Positions 1 to 11,969 of a stretch of DNA of 64,000 nucleotides are shown here, in pieces. The notes beneath the pieces were generated by a model. That model was not told where the DNA came from. It saw only the letters and a list, made by a program, of their open reading frames with translations, and did not search any database. How positions within the stretch are numbered: the first letter of the stretch is position 1; the number at the start of each line of letters is the position of its first letter. This stretch comes from Chenopodium formosanum. Its lineage: Eukaryota > Streptophyta > Magnoliopsida > Caryophyllales > Amaranthaceae. The stretch is taken from positions 42,523,501 to 42,587,500 of the forward strand of contig CM044866.1 of the NCBI GenBank assembly GCA_024500155.1. Reading direction: 5' to 3'. Both the position numbers and the translations under genes were made by a program.

Positions 1-1158
1 GGTTGTTCCGCCAGTTTACTTTTTGGACTAATTCGATTGGGGATCAATTCTAGGTAGTTAGGTTTCAATTCCCTCTTAAATGTTGTTGCGGGGAATTAAT
101 TACGGGTTCTCCCTATCACATGCAGCCTCAATCACCAGTTCACCAATACACCAACAACCAATTGGTGGCTTGTTAATAATTTTTAACTAGTTTTAAGCCT
201 ATGTAAATGTTGTATTTGTATGTTAAAATTTCATTTAGGGTATTAATCACATATTTTTGGATAGAAAAGGTATACGGTTCTAAAGGTTTCCTTATCTCGG
301 GAATAGGTCAATAAAATGCATATTATTGATATATTTGTGAAGATATGATGTTAGACATTCGAGAAATTATGTTTACAAAATGACTGGACAAATTTCCAGA
401 GGTCTAGAGTTGCTTCCTAGGCTTTTCATCGAAGCTTAGTAAGGGTGTATTGAAGTTGTGTTCAATTGTTCATCATACAACTCATTGCCATTGCAAAATT
501 TATGTCTTGGTGATCAGTTCTATCATTATCACAAGTTCACAACACTTTAAATGAATTATCCTTGCATGTCTACTCGTCGACACAAGCAAATCTAGAACTT
601 GGCCATTGTTGTGGAAAGGCTCTAAAGGGAACTCATATGCCTTTAAATATATGTGCTAGCTTGACACAATATGCTCAAGGTGTTTAATTGCCTTCTATAT
701 AGCTACAAATATAACACATTATGTCAATCTTGTCATGCATTGCAGTTGCAAGTTTTGTCTAATAACTTGACTATATATCAAGTTTGTGTTGCACCCCCCG
801 AGAAATGTTGGACTTGTAGAATAGATGATACTCGATAGATATCTCCTTCTTGGCAATTAAGACTCTCTTTTTACGGAGGCATAACTGGACTCTTGATAGA
901 GGACATTGCCAATCGGTTCAACCTATCAAATATAAAACCTAACTCGGTCTCACTAACTGGTAGTAAGGGCAATAAAAGGATCAAACCCATGCAAGCAAAG
1001 TGTTGAACCAACCACCAAATGATAAGCTCAATTGTTTACCTCTACCTTTTTTTTTTATTACTAGGATGCAAACATGCACTCATGCTAACACACGGGATAT
1101 ATCACATTCTTATATAAGGAAAATCGTGTCAAAAAATGGAAGTTATGTGAAATTATTA
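1..1158. other. no gene recognised
   Basis: AT-rich sequence with only short open frames that match nothing I recognise. No terminal repeats, tRNA-like sequence or splice-bounded exon could be supported. It lies outside the nested transposon stack. Confidence 0.5.
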
Positions 1159-1500
1159 CTCCCTCTATCCCATAATATTTGACACAGTTTCTATTTTTGT
1201 CCATCCTATAATAATTGACACGTTACTAATTATAGAGTGGGACCACTAATTAAAAAACATTTTCCTATACTCTTTTTGGGACCACAAACCCCAAAACCCA
1301 GTTAAATCCTACCAGATATTTTTTCTCTCCTCACTACCCTCACCTCCCCCACCTTTTGTTTTCTTACAATATAAAATTACAGAAAATAATCTTTTATATA
1401 ATAAACAAATATTTTAAATGGACTCACTTGTAGTTTTCTTAAACTACGTGTCCACCCTAAAGTTCCAAGTATTATTAGGAACAATTTCCCTTAATATTGT
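1159..1500. mobile_element. decayed MITE-like sequence (left end clear, right end eroded)
   Basis: The segment starts TA then CTCCCTCTATCCCATAAT, the CTCCCTCY-type terminus of Stowaway/mariner-like MITEs, and contains a second TTGACACG motif shortly after. The opposite end should carry the reverse complement. Near 1460-1495 there is only a poor match (AGTATTATTAGGAAC), so the right boundary is a guess. No coding content is visible. Confidence 0.4.
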
Positions 1501-1597
1501 TGAAATAAAAATAAATTCTCATTATGCTTCATTTTAAAAACTAATTCCCAAATTATTGTCCACGTTGGATTGGTTTTGCAATTTTTTTTAAATAAAG

Positions 1598-1636
1598 TCA
1601 AAGAGACCCGTTATTATTGAAAGGCGGTCTCTTTGA
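1598..1636. repeat. short perfect hairpin
   Basis: Arms TCAAAGAGACC and GGTCTCTTTGA are exact reverse complements of 11 bp around a 17-nt loop. No T-run follows, and a plant setting makes a bacterial-type terminator irrelevant. It may be the remains of a small inverted-repeat element. Confidence 0.5.
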
Positions 1637-1894
1637 ATTTGTCATTATAATTCCCAGCACTCTCTTTTCTTTCTTTAGGCTAAGACTTGCGAATTAACTA
1701 AGGACGCAAAGAAACCAACAATTAGTTAGCTTAGGTGTGGTCTCTTTTCTTAAACTGCTATTGGTGATAGCGGTTTTTAAACTACAACCACTACCATTAG
1801 CAGTTTTAAACTACTAGTCTCTTTGCGTCCTCTTTTCTTGCTTTGATCAACGAGACAATCAAACTTGGCTTTTCTATCGTCCATGCTGAGGTAG

Positions 1895-2350
1895 AGAGTG
1901 CTCATCGAGCCTAATAATGCACTTTGGGATAGAGTGTTAAGTCATAAGTATTGTCGAGGACGATGTGACATTGATATGTTCATTCCAACGTCAAACATGT
2001 CAAACGTTTGGAGGGGTATTACTGAGAATGCGGATTGGTTGAGGAAGGGTTCAAGAGTGGCTGTGGGAAATGGACAAATGGTAAGGCCACCATGTTTTGG
2101 GACCTATTGGGTCTCTAATGAGCCTTTGAGGGTTTTTGCTGCAGCTATTATTCCATCAGAATTGGATGGTGCAATTGTGGAAGAGATGTGGGATGTTGAG
2201 CTTGGATGGAAATGGGACTTGTTTGCGCACTTATTGCCGAGTCAATGTCTACAATTAATTGCTGCAAATAAATTAGTGGAGAATGTAAAGATGGGGTACT
2301 TAAGATACCGAGATGGCAGTAGTTTAAAACCGTTGTTCTCTTTGCGTCCT
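1895..2350 (+). pseudogene. LINE (non-LTR retrotransposon) ORF2 fragment, C-terminal of reverse transcriptase
   Basis: An open frame reads LLIEPNNALWDRVLSHKY, then NVWRGITENADWLRKGSRVAVGNGQ. This is the pattern found between the reverse transcriptase and the RNase H region of plant LINE ORF2 proteins (LW..V...KY, W+.I, and a G..VxVGNG motif). No RT catalytic motif is present, so this is an internal fragment. The frame runs on into the LTR that begins at 2351, so the last ~40 residues of the open frame are not LINE sequence. The LTR inserted here and truncates it. Family assignment is by pattern only. Confidence 0.65.
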
Positions 2351-4440
2351 TGTAGGGAATATTTCAAGCATTATTCCAAACTTGAACCCCACTGTGATCA
2401 TACACTTAACATGGTGGCGTCCAAAGGGAAGGAAGCTAGAGCAAAAGAGTCACCAACAAGTTTTAGGAACTTGTAAACCGTTCACAGGGTGAAGGTTACA
2501 CCCCTTAACGATCCATGAGATTGTCAACTCCAAAAGTTCTTGAACCAAATAGGGTTCGGGGATGAGGGTACGAATCTAATCAACAAAAGAAAGAACTCGC
2601 CCTATAAAATAGGCCTCTACGTACTTCATTCTACTCGTATTCATGTGCGCTTTCTGACTAACATGTAAACAATAGGTTAACCCTAAACCTGTTTATCTAT
2701 GTTGGTTGATTATTAATGCACAAATAAAACTATTATTGGCGATCACTTGAATTATAACCATATTAGCCTAAACAAGATTATTAATTATCTTATTAAGCGT
2801 GATTACAAGTACAAATTCCCTTTAAACATGCATAAAAGGTGTGATCAAGCAATAACAATAAATATAATATAAGATCAAGCAACATAATAATTATCATAAT
2901 AATTATAATTAACAATCATAAAAATAAAAATAATCATGTTAAAGCATAATATTAATAGCAAGATCCTAGGCATAATACTAACAAGATTAATAACAAACCC
3001 TAGCATGTCACTAAACAATAAAGATCAAATCTTTAAACCTAACATGGTACCAACATGATATTGATATGATATTAGAAAGCATAGGAAACACCCTAAATAT
3101 GATACTAGAAAGCAATAATAACATCCTAAGCATGATGCTAGGAATTAATAAATAACAAACATGCTTTCTACAAGAATAGAGCAATAAGATTACATACTTT
3201 GATGCCTCATATCTCTTTCTAATAACAAAATACACGCGTTAGTAACTTCAAGGAAAATAATAAAATCAAACAATTAAATTAAATAATTGAAATAGAGATT
3301 TGGGACCAAACCCTCAGAAATTATAACCTTTCACGTCTAGAGCGAAGGCAACTTCGAACTCGGCTAGGTGTTTCTAGTGCTAATGTATGAGGAATTTTGT
3401 TTGAGGGAAGGTTTAGAAAAAGAATACAGAGAGAAAGCTTCTAGCTTTAGAGAGAGAAAGAGAGAGATGATGATTGTTGATTGTAGATGATTGATAAAAG
3501 GGGAGATATGACCTCTATTTATAGGAAAAAATAGAGTCGAAGAATAAGAAAAGAATCCGAATTCGAATCGAAATAAAACTCGTCGGTCAGCAGTTTTTGC
3601 GAATTTTGTTTTTATCATAACTTTTGATTCAGAAGTCCAAATAAGTCATATAATATATAGTTGGAAAGATTTTGAAGTCTACTTTCCAACCCAATTAGAA
3701 TCAGATTAAAATATTTTATAAATAAAAAGATATGGCCGAAATAGTGGAACGGTGTCAATTTTGGATAGAGTTTCGTATTCCATTCATATCTTTTTCGTTA
3801 TAGCTCGGAATTAATATTATAATATATCATTGGAAAGATAATTTCAAGATCTATCCAACCATATAATATTTGGATAAAAATTATGAGGCACAAAAATAAT
3901 ATCTGACTGTCTTTGAACATCTTTAAATTCGAATAGAATTAGGACTTAAAAAAGGAAAGTTTTTTAAAAAGAAAAGTTTTATTCAATTTCAAATTCTTTG
4001 ATTTTATCTTTTCAAAAAAGAATAATTAAGATCTTTTAGAAACTTATATAAGCTTCTAATTAAATCCTAATTAGTTTAGAAATGGGATTAAACCCTTGGG
4101 CCCTCCACATGATCATTGGGTCGTAGGTAAAATCCGGTTTGGGCCCAGTTTAGTATTTTGGCCATAACTTCCTCATTATTCATCGGAATTGGGCTTATAA
4201 TATATCTTTGGAAAGGTCTATTCAAACCCCATCCAACTACACCATTATTGGACCCATATCATGGACCAAACTAAACTGGACTGCACGTTTTTCATAAATA
4301 GGGTAAGAAAAGAAATATTTTCAAAACACAGAAAGAAGAGATATTTTAATAAAAACATCCTCATCACTAGACTTTTCACACTTTAACTTTGTTCGATAAT
4401 CAAATGACATGAAAGGTATTCATCACTAGGTTTGATTTTC
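2351..4440 (-). mobile_element. truncated LTR of the Tat/Ogre-like family (copy 1)
   Basis: It starts TGTAGGGAATATTTC exactly like the LTRs at 31954 and 42665 and follows them through the shared CCCCACTGTGATCATACAC, TTATTAAGCGTGATTAC and TCATCGGAATTGGGC landmarks. It lacks the terminal GACACAATTTGGTGTCTACA and degrades at about 4440 in a small CGATAATCAAA duplication. No partner LTR or TSD is visible, so it is a truncated solo LTR. Orientation is inferred from the complete element at 31954-44716. Unlike the other copies it has only a vestige of the GC palindrome array. It is the most diverged copy. Confidence 0.8.
3515..3523 (-). promoter_or_regulatory. LTR TATA box
   Basis: TATAAATAG on the minus strand. 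It is conserved in position in all five copies of this LTR family and is followed by an R-like region, so it is the probable core promoter of the LTR. Confidence 0.55.
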
Positions 4441-5003
4441 GATAATCAAACCACCCCAACACCGCCAAATCATAACCCCCTTCCCCAAAAAATGGCTAGA
4501 ATTTCGACCACTAATGATCAAAATCAACCGATTTAGGCCATTCAGCCCCCAAATCGACTGATTTCGTGAATGTTTTAGGATTTAGGGTTTTGTTTTGGAC
4601 GATTTTATGGGTGCAAGAATGAGAGGGTATAGGTTTTGGTGATCGAGGCTGGGGAGGGGGTGGGTTTCGGTGGTCGGGGCTGGGGAGAGGGTGGGTTACG
4701 GTGGCGGGGGGTTGAAGCTACGCGTGTAGGGTAGGGATGCGGTGGTGGTGGTGCGTGGTTAATTGGGTTGCTGGGTTGAGTTGTTGGTTCTTTTTTCTTT
4801 TTTTTTAACGAATAGTATATCAACACGTGGCATCGTGGACCCCACTTAACGAATTCTTGGACAGAATCTGTTAAGTGGTGGTAAAATCCATATTTTGTGT
4901 TAAATTAATTTTTTTTTTCTTTAGAGTTGTTAAAAACCATTCAAACTTTTTTTTTATATCCTAATAAACAAAATTTCCTAATAAGGAGTACAATTTTATG
5001 TAT
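4441..5003. other. no gene recognised; 3' flank of the hAT relic
   Basis: GT-rich DNA at about 4610-4770 yields proline-rich frames on the minus strand that are compositional artefacts. The 3' UTR and terminal repeat of the hAT element that ends at 5004 should lie here, but I could not identify them. Confidence 0.4.
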
Positions 5004-5138
5004 TCAACTTACTTTGTTCTTTTTCTTTACTCCATAGAGAGACCTATTCCAATCTCTCAAGCAAATCAACATTTGCACCATTTTGGGAAGCAACGAAGTT
5101 TGATAGGGATTAATAAAGCCTAGGAAGCAACAAAAGTA
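5004..5138 (-). pseudogene. hAT transposase relic, piece 4 (C-terminal dimerisation domain end)
   Basis: Minus-strand translation gives TFVAS just inside the TIR element, then, after a small deletion and frameshift, INPYQTSLLPKMVQMLICLRDW and a stop at 5004-5006. This is the end of the hATC dimerisation domain of RICESLEEPER/Ac-type transposases (family pattern: TVASESAFS, then NPxRSSLLPxxVxxLICxxDW). The ESAFS core and following residues are missing. It joins piece 3 (22018-22080) in frame once the TIR element and one TA are removed, giving codons for AISITFVAS. That joint is strong evidence that the two pieces were once contiguous. Confidence 0.85.
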
Positions 5139-5322
5139 CTACCTCCGTTTCACATAATGTGCAACAAACTCCCTTTCACATTCCCCAAGACAAAATTTGT
5201 TAAGCAAAGATTAGTAAAAAAGGGTCATGTGATTAATTGAATGAGAAAGAAAGTAACACCACCAACACCCACCTTATAACCCACCATCTCACCAGTCACC
5301 ACCACTAAGCAGCTCGCACCAC

Positions 5323-6876
5323 TGATGAATAAAAAGTAATACCGCAAGTGCACGGTGTCTGTTGTTAGCAGAGACTTAACAAATATAGGTCGAATCCCAC
5401 AAGGAGGCAATAACTATTAGTTTTTGCCCAATTATTAAAAACTATTTTAATAAACGAAGAGTGAATTGATGGTCAATTAACTAAACTAGAATGAAAATGA
5501 AAATAAGGTTGTTCTCAAATAAATAAAGGTCTAGGACGTATGTTCGGTCCACCATGCTTATACCAATCCAAGAAATGCAAACAATCCATTAATAAACAAA
5601 CTAGGTCGAATAATTAAAGCACTTGTTAATCCTACGGTCGGGAATTAACACTTACGAATTAATATATGTAGTTCGGTCGCTAACATAATCAAATTCGCCA
5701 ATTGTAATTGAGCCTCTAAACATACGATCTTTCAATTCTAATTTTTATTAGCTAAATAATCAACTCATGATATTGGCCAATTACATGAATCAAACAATAA
5801 AGCACAAATCAATTGAAATTATTCAAATCCTAATTTATAAATTTTTAAATAATTAAGCACAAATAATCAAGGTATAAACATGGCTTCCCTCACTTAGCCC
5901 TAGAAAACGACTACTCACTCATAATTGAAATAAACAAAACAAAAGAGAAAAATAGACTTGAATTCATAATTAATAAAATAAAAAAAGAACGAAAGATTGA
6001 ATGAAAATACCTCAATGATTGAATTAATGGAGAATAATAAGCTAGGGTTCAACAATGGAAAGAAAAACTAAGAAACGTTTAATCTAGAAAATAAAATCCT
6101 CTCAACATATATATATATATATAATAAATAAATACATACATGAGATATAATGCTATTGGATGATAATTGATGACGTGGCACGAGAGAAACAAAGCTGCCG
6201 TGGCTCATCACCACTCTACCAAACCCGCGGCCACAGGGCTGGTGGCCGCGCCTTGGCAGAAACAGTGGCAGCCTTCGAGTGGCCGCAGGACAGTCCCACA
6301 GCAAGGTCCTGCGGATGGCTGACTGCATCGCTTGGATTCAAATGCTCATAACTTCTGTTCTAGAAAGCTTCTCGGGGCGTGTGACCTATCATTGGAAAGC
6401 TCTTCAAGTCTAGTTTTCAACGCAACTTAAATAAATTCAATCCAATCTGTAGAACTCGAGTTATGGTCACAACAGTGAGCAAAGGTCATTTTCGATACCT
6501 TACAAGCCTTCGTTTTTCTCCGTTTCTAACTCAAATTCGCTTCCGAAAGGTCCATAACGATTTTCATGGATGCCATATTCATGTACCATGCATAAAATCC
6601 TTGGAGCCAACATCCACAAGCATGGAGCCTTCGATAAATGAACTCGATCCATTGATTTCCATTCAAATATTACCCGAATCATCTCCAAACACTTCGAAAG
6701 CGTCCAAATTACTATGAAATCACCTGAAACATTAAGAAATACACAAACGAAGCGTCATAGAGCTATATATGATGACTCATGCAAATATGACCCTAAAAAC
6801 AACCAAAAAGACTAAGAGAAAGAAATGAAAACTAATATAAATGTGCCTAAGAACCCTATATAAATATGATTCATCA
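5323..6876 (-). repeat. 3' LTR of the Athila-type element
   Basis: Starts TGATGAAT and ends ATTCATCA; near-identical to 19482-21133. A short AT run at about 6107-6122 is a candidate TATA region read on the minus strand. Upstream of it in the transcription sense is a GC-rich inverted repeat, CGCGGCCAC and GTGGCCGCG (6226-6234 and 6242-6250, perfect, 7-nt loop), in otherwise AT-rich DNA. It is shorter than its partner mainly because it lacks the long (TA)n tract. Confidence 0.9.
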
Positions 6877-6890
6877 AATTCCCCCAACTT
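6877..6890 (-). other. polypurine tract
   Basis: AAGTTGGGGGAATT on the minus strand, directly before the 3' LTR. It would prime plus-strand DNA synthesis during reverse transcription. Its position confirms the element's direction. Confidence 0.8.
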
Positions 6891-8475
6891 AAACCGTTGC
6901 TTGTCCCCAAGCAACACCAGACTTAAGACGGAGAAACAAGACAAACAAGACTTCCAGGGAACCAGAATAAGACTGACTCGACTCTCGAGCAAACAACCAA
7001 ACCAAAGTTAGTGAAACTGAAATCTGGCTCGGATACATATAAAACCACGTAGCATTCATAGTCCTGCAACTAACTCACCAATCTAGAGGCCACAAACAGT
7101 CTCTTTCCAAGCTAGTCTCTGCCGATTTCCTGTAGATATGCTGAAGTTAAGAACGAGAGGTGCCCTACCAGCTTAGGGTTATAACAAACATTCGACCTAT
7201 ACCATGTTGCTCGGAATGCAACAAATACTCTTTAACTTTGACTCAAAACTCAGTTCACTTAATCATAACTTATGCACGAAGATCAAAAGGCCTTTATGAG
7301 GGTTGTAATGGGGCTAGGGTGAGAGGTAGGATAAACATTTTGGGAAATGTGAGAGTTGAACTAGCTGGGAGAGTGGTACTAATAGTCTATAATAACAACA
7401 CAACCAAATGCATGTCGAAGATAACCTCGTTTAGCATCTAGCCTCTCCATACACCATAAAAACCAAAACAAAAATCACTATACACCAAAATAATTTGATA
7501 TCCTCTCCTTCCCTTCTTTCTTCAACCTTTATTATTTTTTTTTCTTTCTTTATAAACATTTTTTTTTTCATTCCTTCATTATCTCTTTTTCATACCCCAT
7601 TTATTCTATTTTATTTTTCTTTTTTGAAATAACCTTGAACTTCCATTCAAAATCTCCTTTATTGCACCACGAGGCAAATATTTATCCATATAAATATCAC
7701 AAATCACAAAAAAAACCACTCCCCCATGCTAGACTTGGAAATAGTAACCAATTGAGGCAAAGGCTTGTAATATGGCTAATTCAATGAAGGGTAAATCTCA
7801 ACATGGGTAACAATTAAGGAGCAAATGTACAAAAATAACATCTGGAGGCTCAAATAAAAAAAAAGAAAGACCTTTATCATTTCAATCATGCACTCATCAC
7901 AACCAAATTACTACGAGTCTCAAGGCTAAATCAAGATCAAAATTGCACCAGGAACTATCACACATAAAAAATATAGACTGTTATAAATGTAACAGTCAAT
8001 CAATCAGGTTTCAAAAAAACTCACATGTCTTCGGGTCTACAAAAATATCGACTAGCTAGACTCAAAAAGAGCAAAACATCTTGCTACAAACTAATTAATC
8101 GCAGGCTACATTGCTACGCAGTTATCAACGTATAAAGCACACCGACCGAATTTCAAAATCATAACTATGATGAGAAGAAGCTCAAGAGAGTCTAATCTAA
8201 TCCGCACACGGTTCGAAGTCAAACATATGTAAAATATGCACAAGAATGCATTAATCGAAAACACAACTAAACTAAGAAAGTAATACATTTTTTTTTGTTG
8301 TACGTAAACTCCCACTCCTAATGAATGGTACAAACCGTACAACAGTCCTAAGAAAGCAATTAAAACTACACTATGAAAGCAATTAAAGATAAGTATTCCT
8401 CCCCTAAGCTAGAATAAAGCACAATGTCCTCACTATGCACAAGCATACAAAGGAGAAAGGAAAGGCATGGCTCAC
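6891..8475 (-). other. non-coding 3' region of the Athila-type element
   Basis: Between the extra ORF and the polypurine tract. It is AT-rich with T-rich runs near 7530-7620. Short open frames occur on both strands but none resembles a known protein. Athila-type elements commonly have a long untranslated stretch here. Confidence 0.5.
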
Positions 8476-9905
8476 TCAAAGTGACACGCTACTACCATTA
8501 GGTATGGTAGTAGTGACAACAGCAGAAACTGTGGCCCTAGGAGCTCCAACAAGGCGACGTAAATCACGAATATCAGCATAAAGATCCTGCACTTGTCCTT
8601 TAATGGTTGCGAGTCGTGTGAGAACTGAACCTTGAAAAAGAGAGACAAGAATCCATAAAATTTTGCAGTTGCTCATCAAGAGTTAGTGGAGCTGTCGTAG
8701 TACTAGAGGTTGGGTTACTAGAAGATGGCGAAGGGCGAGAAGGAGAGGTGTCTTCAACCACCGGGCGAGAAGGACAATGTGAACAAGGGAAAGTACGTTG
8801 CACTTCACCGTGTACCTCTATTCGCTCGGTGATCTCACGTGGTTTTCAACTTAGACTACTCGCATCATGGGGTGTATCATTTGGGAAAATATTTGCATTG
8901 GAACTTCAACAACCCTTAACGAACCAAACATATCGACCCTTAGACTGGTGAAAAAGCCAACTAAATCTATCCATTGCAGCATGATTGATGTAGTTGGTGG
9001 ATTCGAATGTCTCTCTATTTTTCAAATCAACATCTAATGTCGTACAGAACATAGAAACAAATACACCCATGGATATATCACCCTTCTTCATATCCCGCTC
9101 CCATAAGAATGCTTCAATGAGGAATTTGGCGAGATTGAGGCTTGCATTTCCATGAGATTTAGTGAGCCACCATTGAAGTTTTAAGTCCAATGTAGTTACT
9201 TGGCCGGCCTCACTCTTGGGTCGAAATAACTGAAGGACAAATCGATGTAGCATTGCGAAGAGCTGGACAACCAATAGAACTAGATTTTCTAACACCGGAC
9301 TCCCAATCTATTCGACCTGTTATTTGTTTCCAAAAAGTGCTCGAGTCAAAAAGAGAGTAGCTTGGATTGCGTTTGAATTTCATGAACTCTTTTGGACCTA
9401 TGAAACCTTTCTTTGGCCACCCAAAAGCCATATTCACATCGTCCCACGACATTATCAATTCATCTCCATCCAAAGAAAATACCACATCTCCCTTACTTGA
9501 TTTAACATCAAGTGAGGTAAGAAATTCAATGACAAGTGATGGACAAATATCATTATCAATACGAAGGACCTCACTCCATCCATGTGATTTGGCAATGCTA
9601 TCAAACAACCAATCAAACCCAAGCTCTTTAGCGTTTAAGAGAGAAAAGTAAAGAGTGTGTCCTATGGTTCGATCTTTAAGCTTCTTTGCACATTGTTTTT
9701 GGGACTCGCTTAACCAAGAAAGTGGAGTTGGTGGTGATGGAGGTGAAGGTTGGACTCTAGATGGTGTTTTAGGTGTGGAGGTTGGCTTTGATCGTGTAGG
9801 TCGTTTTGTGGGTTTGGTGGGTGGCTTTTTTGTCATTTTTCGAGAGTATGCGTTGGGATCATAGAGTGGCTTGGGTGTCGAAGAGGTTCGTGTTCTTGTC
9901 CTCAT
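8476..9905 (-). pseudogene. Athila-type extra ORF downstream of integrase (env position), frameshifted
   Basis: The likely start is the ATG at 9905 (MRTRTRTSSTPKPLYDPNAYS); the 50 residues in frame upstream look non-coding. A basic Lys/Pro/Thr-rich N-terminus is followed by a globular region (ELGFDWLFDSIAKSHGWSEV, DDVNMAFGWPKKGFIGP). The frame breaks near 9210-9295 and resumes as LNLAKFLIEAFLWERDMKKG, then a leucine-rich helical tail (VLTRLATIKGQVQDLYADIR) that may form a coiled coil. This matches the plant Athila ORF1 / putative plant transposon protein type found where retroviral env would lie. I see no signal peptide, transmembrane hairpin or furin site, so I do not call it an envelope protein. 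Its function is unknown. Confidence 0.65.
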
Positions 9906-10055
9906 GGTGAAAGTGATGAGAAGTTTAATCAACAAAGAATCACAAACCAATGAACATGAATACTCCAAAGCCAAATATGTGTCACCCAAAAAAATTTCAC
10001 AATCAATCCACACAAAGAATCTATACAAAATCAACACTACCACACCAACGTGCAA

Positions 10056-10609
10056 AGTAAATAATAAGAAGGTGAAAATTCAAGAATAAGCACAATTGTA
10101 GAATAGTAGGAGATGAAAATTTTGAAATTTATACCTCTACAATGAAAATTGTGCATCAATAATATATCAAACCTCTTATCATAGTCCAAAGATACTTCCA
10201 AAATTCTCAATTTGATGTAACACAACTTGTAATTTCAAAAGCCCTAATTCAATTTGAAAAGTTAGGGTTTATTAAATTCAAAAGGAAGAGAAGGATTATG
10301 GTGATAGATGGTGATAGGAGGGAGGAGGTTCGGTGGGTGGTGGTCGCCGGTGGGGTGGGGCGACGGTGGTGGGTGCGGTTGTGGTGGAGGTGGCGAGGGG
10401 AGAGGAGAGAGAGAAGAGGAGGGCGAAAGTGAAATTGTCGTTCTACTGTTTCTCTCTCTTTCTTTTTCCTTTTTTTTTACTGGCCGGCTTTGCCAAAACC
10501 CGCGGTTGTAGGCTAGCCTGCGGGCTGGTAGTGGTTGCGGAGGGGGTTGAGAGGCGCGGGACAAGGGCGCGAGGTGGGCTGCGGGTGGGGCTTCGGGTTT
10601 TGCTGTTGC

Positions 10610-10650
<41 letters not shown>

Positions 10651-10835
10651 AAATAAAAACCTTCACTAAAATAAACAAAAAAAAGTTAATAATGTTAGTG
10701 AAGAAAAGCAAAAATAAAGTAAAACTATAGGAAAACAAAAAATAAATAAAAGAAAATAAAAGAAAAATTAAGAAATTGGGTTGCCTCCCGATAAGCGCTC
10801 ATTTAAAGTCATGAGCTCGACTTCTTACCTCAATA
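10056..10835 (-). other. spacer between integrase and extra ORF, low complexity
   Basis: Contains G-rich GGTGGTGGTCGCC-like sequence (10320-10440), a GC-rich block (10480-10610) and a 38-nt T run at 10612-10649. Open frames here are poly-Lys/poly-Phe or Pro-rich artefacts. It belongs to the internal domain of the Athila-type element. Confidence 0.6.
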
Positions 10836-11969
10836 TCAAGCATTAATTGGTGGATCGGAGAGATAAATCGTCTCCAATTTGCCGATAAAAGCACCCTCGG
10901 TACATAGCTTCAAATGTTGTCCATTTACCTTGAATTTCGTGTCGTTTTTGCTAGCAACCTCGATGGCTCCATGTGCTTTGACATCAGTGACGGTGAAAGG
11001 CTCGAACCATCTAGACTTAAGCTTTCCAGGAAAGAGCCGAAGTCTTGAGTTATAAAGCAACACCTTGTCGCCAACCTTGAACTCTCGTTTTTGGATCATC
11101 TTATCATGAAACTTCTTCGTTTGCTCTTTGTAGAGCCTATGGTTCTCGTAAGCATCAAGCCGAATCTCATCTAACTCATTCAATTGAAGAAGTCTCGCTT
11201 CACCGGCCTTCTCTAGATCTAAATTAATCTCCTTGACGGCCCATTGTGAAAGATATTCCATTTCGACCGGTAAATGACAAGCTTTGCCATACACCAACCG
11301 ATATGGAGTTGTCCCTAACGGGGTCTTGTAAGCCGTTCGCAATGCCCTCAATGTATCATCCAACTTCAACGACCAATCTTTTCGGGATTTGTTGACTACC
11401 TTTTTCAAGAATTCTCTTGATTTGTCGGTTAGACACCTCAACTTGGCCGCTCGTTTGAGGATGATAGGCCAAGGCGACCTTATGGGTAACTCTATGTTTC
11501 TTGAGAAGAGCCTTAAAAGTTCGTTAGTGGAAATGAGAACCGCCATCACTAATAACAACTCTTGGAACTCCGAAATGAGGAAAGATAATCTTTTTAAATA
11601 GCTTCATAACGACCTTCAAATCATTAGTAGGCGACGCAATAGCTTCGAACCACTTGGTGACATAGTGGACGGCAACCAAAATGTACCAATTCCCACTAGA
11701 TGAAGGGAATGGTCCCATAAAATCAATCCCCCATACATCAAAAGGCTCGACCTCAAGAATCCCGTTTTGTGGCATCTCTTGCATCTTCGATATATTTCCC
11801 GTTCTTTGACACTCATCACATGCATTGCAAAAGGCACGAGCATCCTTGAATAATGAGGGCCAATAGAAGCCACATTAAAGCACTCGGTAGGCAGTTGCAG
11901 TAGAACCAAGATGTCCACTACAAGGTAGATTATGGCAATGATGAAGGACACCATGAGTATCCCAGTCTG
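10836..11969 (-). pseudogene. Athila-type integrase, frameshifted
   Basis: Inserts the DNA copy into the host chromosome. An N-terminal zinc-binding HHCC region is readable across frames (C..C in CNACDECQRTG near 11800). The catalytic core follows: WGIDFMGPF carries the first Asp, VISDGGSHF the second, and QVEVSNRQIK the Glu, so the DDE triad survives. A C-terminal region reads REFKVGDKVLLYNSRLRLFPGKL, then SRWFEPFTV, the position of the GPY/F module with its Gly changed to Glu. At least two frameshifts separate the parts, near 11780 and 11540. The final 240-residue frame is open to its natural stop, so the decay is moderate. Confidence 0.88.

Noticed and set aside
6068..6351. Overlapping Arg/Gly-rich frames on both strands in the Athila LTR
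   Set aside because: They result from the GC-rich inverted-repeat block; not conserved in the partner LTR.
8476..9905. Calling the post-integrase ORF a functional envelope gene
   Set aside because: No signal peptide, transmembrane segment or cleavage site is visible, and it is frameshifted.
10262..10738. 158-codon Lys/Pro-rich frame
   Set aside because: Created by a 38-nt homopolymer and GGTGGTGG-rich DNA in the Athila spacer.
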